45,178 nt of DNA, from contig JAIXZY010000062.1 of assembly GCA_027489355.1 (NCBI GenBank), forward strand, positions 1-45,178, given 5' to 3'. Made by a program: the position numbers and the translations under genes. Within the stretch, counting starts at the first letter, position 1, and each line of letters starts with the position of its first letter. The notes under the pieces are model-generated. The model saw only the letters and a list, made by a program, of their open reading frames with translations. It ran no database searches and was not told where the DNA came from. Shown one piece after another: positions 42,603-45,178 of the stretch. This stretch comes from Paracoccaceae bacterium. GTDB taxonomy: Bacteria > Pseudomonadota > Alphaproteobacteria > Rhodobacterales > Rhodobacteraceae.

Positions 42603-44882
42603 CTATGTGCAAACTTGCATCATCTTCTTGTAATGATCTTTTCCAACTTCTTTTATGAATTCAATACTAGATTTCGCGGCTCTAAGCGCCTCCTCCAATG
42701 TCAACTCAGGCAAGCTGTTTAAGCCTTCCATTGTCCCATGGGACTCAATTTGAACAAGCCGTTCAAGAGCGCGAACGTCCAAGCGATCCTTCACGGCGTC
42801 ATGGTGATCCATGAGGGCCTCTGCAAAGCTCGGCTTTCCAGGAGAGCAGAAGGTCGAGAACATCTCAAGAAGCTTTCGAGTTGCATTAGGAAGTAGGAAA
42901 AGTTGATCCGTAGCCTGACTTTGTCCAGCCTTCTGAACAAGGTTAAACAGATAGTGATATTCACTGCTATAATTCACCAAAAGTGGATGCATATGCGTGA
43001 GCGCAGTTTCCCGGTCACCTGTGCTTCCAGACGTCCTGCAATCAAGCGTTAGCAGGGCCATGTCCCACTTCGTTGCATCGCGCTTACACAGGTTCTGAAA
43101 CTCGCGCTTAACCATGTTCATGAAACTTGTGTTATGTGTAAGTAGTATGACCTGAGAACATTTCTTTGTCATGCGTGTCATGAGACTGTACGCATAGGTG
43201 CGAGCCGCCGTGTCAAGGCTTGAAATCGGATCATCAATAACGAGAACCAAGTTCTCTGCCTTGCGTCCCTCCGCGGCAAGTTGAGTCAAGAAGTAACAGA
43301 AGGCAACCGCGGTTCTCTCTCCTTCACTTAGTTCCTTCGCGGGTCGGCCACCTGGCCGAACGATCTTGTAACCACCATCTTCGGCTACTAGTCTGATTTC
43401 CTTGTGTCCTAGGTAAGCCCAAATGAGCTCATTCATCTTGTCAGCAGCCACGCCACGATCTTCGAGCGCATTGCGAAGCTCAAGCTGGCGATCAGACAAT
43501 GCCCTCACCGTTCCAAGTGCATCTTCTTTCGACGCACCTTCGTCCATTACAGATTTCTGAATCCTGTTCCATTCATTTTGGTTTGTCGACAAAACGTGAG
43601 CTTCAATCTTGGCAAACGCGCCTCTTTGCAGGAGAGAGAAATTCTTGACGGCATCATTATGCCCTTTCAACAAACTTGAAATGGAACTTTCGATCTCTGC
43701 GTACTGCTCACTCCACTCTTTGGGATCAAAACTTTTTAGGCCATCGGGGAGGATTATTTCCTTGGTTGGGTTCCCGGCTCGCTCTTCAAGACACTCAAAT
43801 AGTTCCCCAATACGAAAACCTAGCTTCTCAATTGCATTTGCAAGAAGTGAACGGGTCTCGGAAAAGCCAGGTCGATGCTCAACGCTAACTTCAGACTCCT
43901 TGGGAATTGACCTGTAGAAGTCTCTGAGGGCTTGACGCTGGAGTTGCCCACGTTTGAGAGATTCATCTACGGCGGTTAATGCACCATTCCAAGAACTATC
44001 AAATAGATTTCGGAGCACTCTCCTGCGCTCCTCAGAAAATGCGTTTCCGCACAGCAGGCACTCAGAAACACCATTTTTGTCATGGTAGTGGAGACCCTGT
44101 TCGATCCAGCGTAATGCTTCCGAATGCTCCTCGAACTCCTTCATTGCCAATACTGAGATCGGCTGCCTAAGTAGTTCTAGACTAGTAGAGAACCAGCTCA
44201 AGAGACCGTCGGGCAGTTTAGTGGTGAAGCCAATTTCTGGAAGTGGCTCGCGCATTGCAAGAACTTCTTGTAGCTTCTTGAGCTCTTCATCCGACAGCCT
44301 ATGGATTTGGCCGTAGGAGGCCTTTGAGTAGTGGCTTTGGATCTTACGTGCGTCGTAAGACTGAGTGTAGACACTGGATGCTGCAGCCTCACGAATGTTT
44401 CGAGCGACTCTAGTCTTGAAGTCCGAGAGTTCCTTTTCAGCTTTTTTCAGCGCAGTTTCATGTCCTTTGGATTTAAGTCTGGCCGCAGCAAGCTTTGGCG
44501 AGATTTCCTCATATTCCTTTCGCGCGTCTATTTTCTTCTCGCTTAGGTAGGCGATACCTTTACTGCTACTGGCGTCCCATTCGAAGTTCCGCGCGATAAA
44601 GTCGGTGTTGAATACCAGTAGATTATTGTCGAATGGATCACTGAGTGAGTCCTGGGTTATGGTCGTGCTATCTGATGTTAGGACTTTGAACGACGTCTCT
44701 GGGGGAAGGCGATCTTCCAATACTCCACGCTGGATTGAAGAGAAAACCCGTGAAAGTGTTGTCTTTCCTGAGCCGTTGAATCCAAAGATTAGGGTGCGGG
44801 CCGCTAGGGATACATCGCTTGGCGCAGTGAAACTCCTCCATACGCCGGCGTTCCTAAGCTCAATGATTTTTTCAATGCGCAT
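42603..44882 (-). CDS. RloC/PrrC-like AAA_13 ATPase, candidate anticodon nuclease
   Basis: A 759-residue SMC-like ATPase. Walker A GFNGSGKTT lies at 34-42. Long coiled coils surround Cys275-x2-Cys278 (CLLCG), a possible zinc hook. The signature LSEGERTAVAF begins at 518, Walker B is LVLVIDDP (Asp550-Asp551) and a switch His follows in LLTHN. The C-terminal part (about 600-759) has Arg669-x3-Glu673 and Ser714-His715, like the Arg/Glu/His residues of PrrC and RloC anticodon nucleases. The order head-coil-hook-coil-head-nuclease is that of RloC. The ATG at 44882 has GAGGGA 10 bases upstream. G+C is clearly lower than in neighbours, with rare codons such as aga and ata, pointing to transfer. Confidence 0.85.
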   Translation of the reverse strand: MRIEKIIELRNAGVWRSFTAPSDVSLAARTLIFGFNGSGKTTLSRVFSSIQRGVLEDRLPPETSFKVLTSDSTTITQDSLSDPFDNNLLVFNTDFIARNFEWDASSSKGIAYLSEKKIDARKEYEEISPKLAAARLKSKGHETALKKAEKELSDFKTRVARNIREAAASSVYTQSYDARKIQSHYSKASYGQIHRLSDEELKKLQEVLAMREPLPEIGFTTKLPDGLLSWFSTSLELLRQPISVLAMKEFEEHSEALRWIEQGLHYHDKNGVSECLLCGNAFSEERRRVLRNLFDSSWNGALTAVDESLKRGQLQRQALRDFYRSIPKESEVSVEHRPGFSETRSLLANAIEKLGFRIGELFECLEERAGNPTKEIILPDGLKSFDPKEWSEQYAEIESSISSLLKGHNDAVKNFSLLQRGAFAKIEAHVLSTNQNEWNRIQKSVMDEGASKEDALGTVRALSDRQLELRNALEDRGVAADKMNELIWAYLGHKEIRLVAEDGGYKIVRPGGRPAKELSEGERTAVAFCYFLTQLAAEGRKAENLVLVIDDPISSLDTAARTYAYSLMTRMTKKCSQVILLTHNTSFMNMVKREFQNLCKRDATKWDMALLTLDCRTSGSTGDRETALTHMHPLLVNYSSEYHYLFNLVQKAGQSQATDQLFLLPNATRKLLEMFSTFCSPGKPSFAEALMDHHDAVKDRLDVRALERLVQIESHGTMEGLNSLPELTLEEALRAAKSSIEFIKEVGKDHYKKMMQVCT

Positions 44883-44927
44883 TTCGAACTGTTCCCTCAA
44901 TACATACCGGATCCACCAATGTATTTC

Positions 44928-44956
44928 ATACTAGTTCTGCGTTTTCATGTGTGCAA
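44928..44956 (-). promoter_or_regulatory. Candidate sigma-70 promoter of the RloC-like gene
   Basis: On the minus strand TTGCAC (44956-44951), a 17-base spacer and TAGTAT (44933-44928), about 45 bases before the ATG. It stands in A+T-rich DNA. Confidence 0.45.
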
Positions 44957-45018
44957 CCTAAAGATGTTCGGTCATGCCTCGATTATAGAAGCTAGCAACA
45001 CTTATTGGCGCTGGTGTC

Positions 45019-45178
45019 TCACACCTTCCCAAACCACTCCTCCACCTTGTCCAGCACGTCGTCGATCAGCCCTGACCGCGCCTGAGGCCCGGTGAACCGC
45101 AAAATCCAGCCGGAGGGCGTCGGCTCCCGCGTGATCGTCAGGCCCTGGCGGAGCTTCAAGAGCCTTCTGGGGCGGCGG
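45019..45178 (-). CDS. C-terminal part of an unidentified protein (start beyond the window)
   Basis: A frame open from the window end to a TGA at 45019-45021, about 52 residues ending LIDDVLDKVEEWFGKV. G+C is high, as in the host genome. The end resembles in general style the tails of plasmid partition (RepB/ParB-like) proteins, but this is not enough to name it. Confidence 0.5.
   Translation of the reverse strand, partial: RRPRRLLKLRQGLTITREPTPSGWILRFTGPQARSGLIDDVLDKVEEWFGKV

Noticed and set aside
1-45178. CRISPR arrays, rRNA and tRNA genes
   Set aside because: No regularly spaced repeat array or recognisable RNA gene was seen on reading; the only short periodic repeat is the 12-mer at 10987-11045.

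Overview
The window is high-G+C alphaproteobacterial DNA. It most resembles the Rhodobacter/Paracoccus group (Rhodobacterales), judging by DUF1489, the short HisG with HisZ, class II NrdJ, a quinoprotein (XoxF/PQQ) support cluster and the codon choice. It reads as four blocks.

Block 1 (1-10850) is a periplasmic alcohol-oxidation support cluster. It holds an ABC exporter of the kind linked to PQQ alcohol dehydrogenases (1-1400), a small secreted protein, a secreted zinc metallohydrolase and a SoxYZ-like carrier of the 'quinoprotein relay' type. A NitT/TauT-type importer (3938-6255) follows, read away from a regulatory operon (6467-10677). That operon encodes a LuxR-type response regulator, a FIST sensor protein, a hybrid histidine kinase and two small secreted proteins. 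The two divergent promoter regions share a 16-bp motif, TCAACCSAAAGTACGA. The dehydrogenase itself is not in the window and probably lies to the left.

Block 2 (about 10.9-35.1 kb) looks like a catabolic island. After about 580 bp of gene-free DNA with short direct repeats come a flavin oxidoreductase, a two-subunit opine-oxidase/HcnBC-like dehydrogenase and a hydantoin-racemase-like protein. Next are an XRE-cupin regulator, gabT and a frameshifted gabD, then two hot-dog enzymes, a polar amino-acid ABC importer, a MaoC hydratase and a TetR regulator. A seven-gene leftward operon runs from RidA to an amidase, and a second racemase plus a citryl-CoA-lyase-like protein close the block. I infer import of a nitrogenous compound, amine oxidation or amide hydrolysis, CoA activation and a beta-oxidation-like route. 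I cannot name the substrate. A 14-bp site of the form ATAC-N6-GTAT occurs at four promoter regions of this block and suggests one regulon.

Block 3 (35.1-42.5 kb) is housekeeping: nrdJ, a DUF1489 gene, a DMT-family exporter, the hisS-hisZ-hisG operon and slyX.

Block 4 (42.5-45.0 kb) is a single low-G+C gene for a RloC/PrrC-like ATPase, a candidate anticodon nuclease and phage-defence protein, set between high-G+C genes. The window ends inside a leftward gene I could not identify.

No rRNA, tRNA or CRISPR array was seen.
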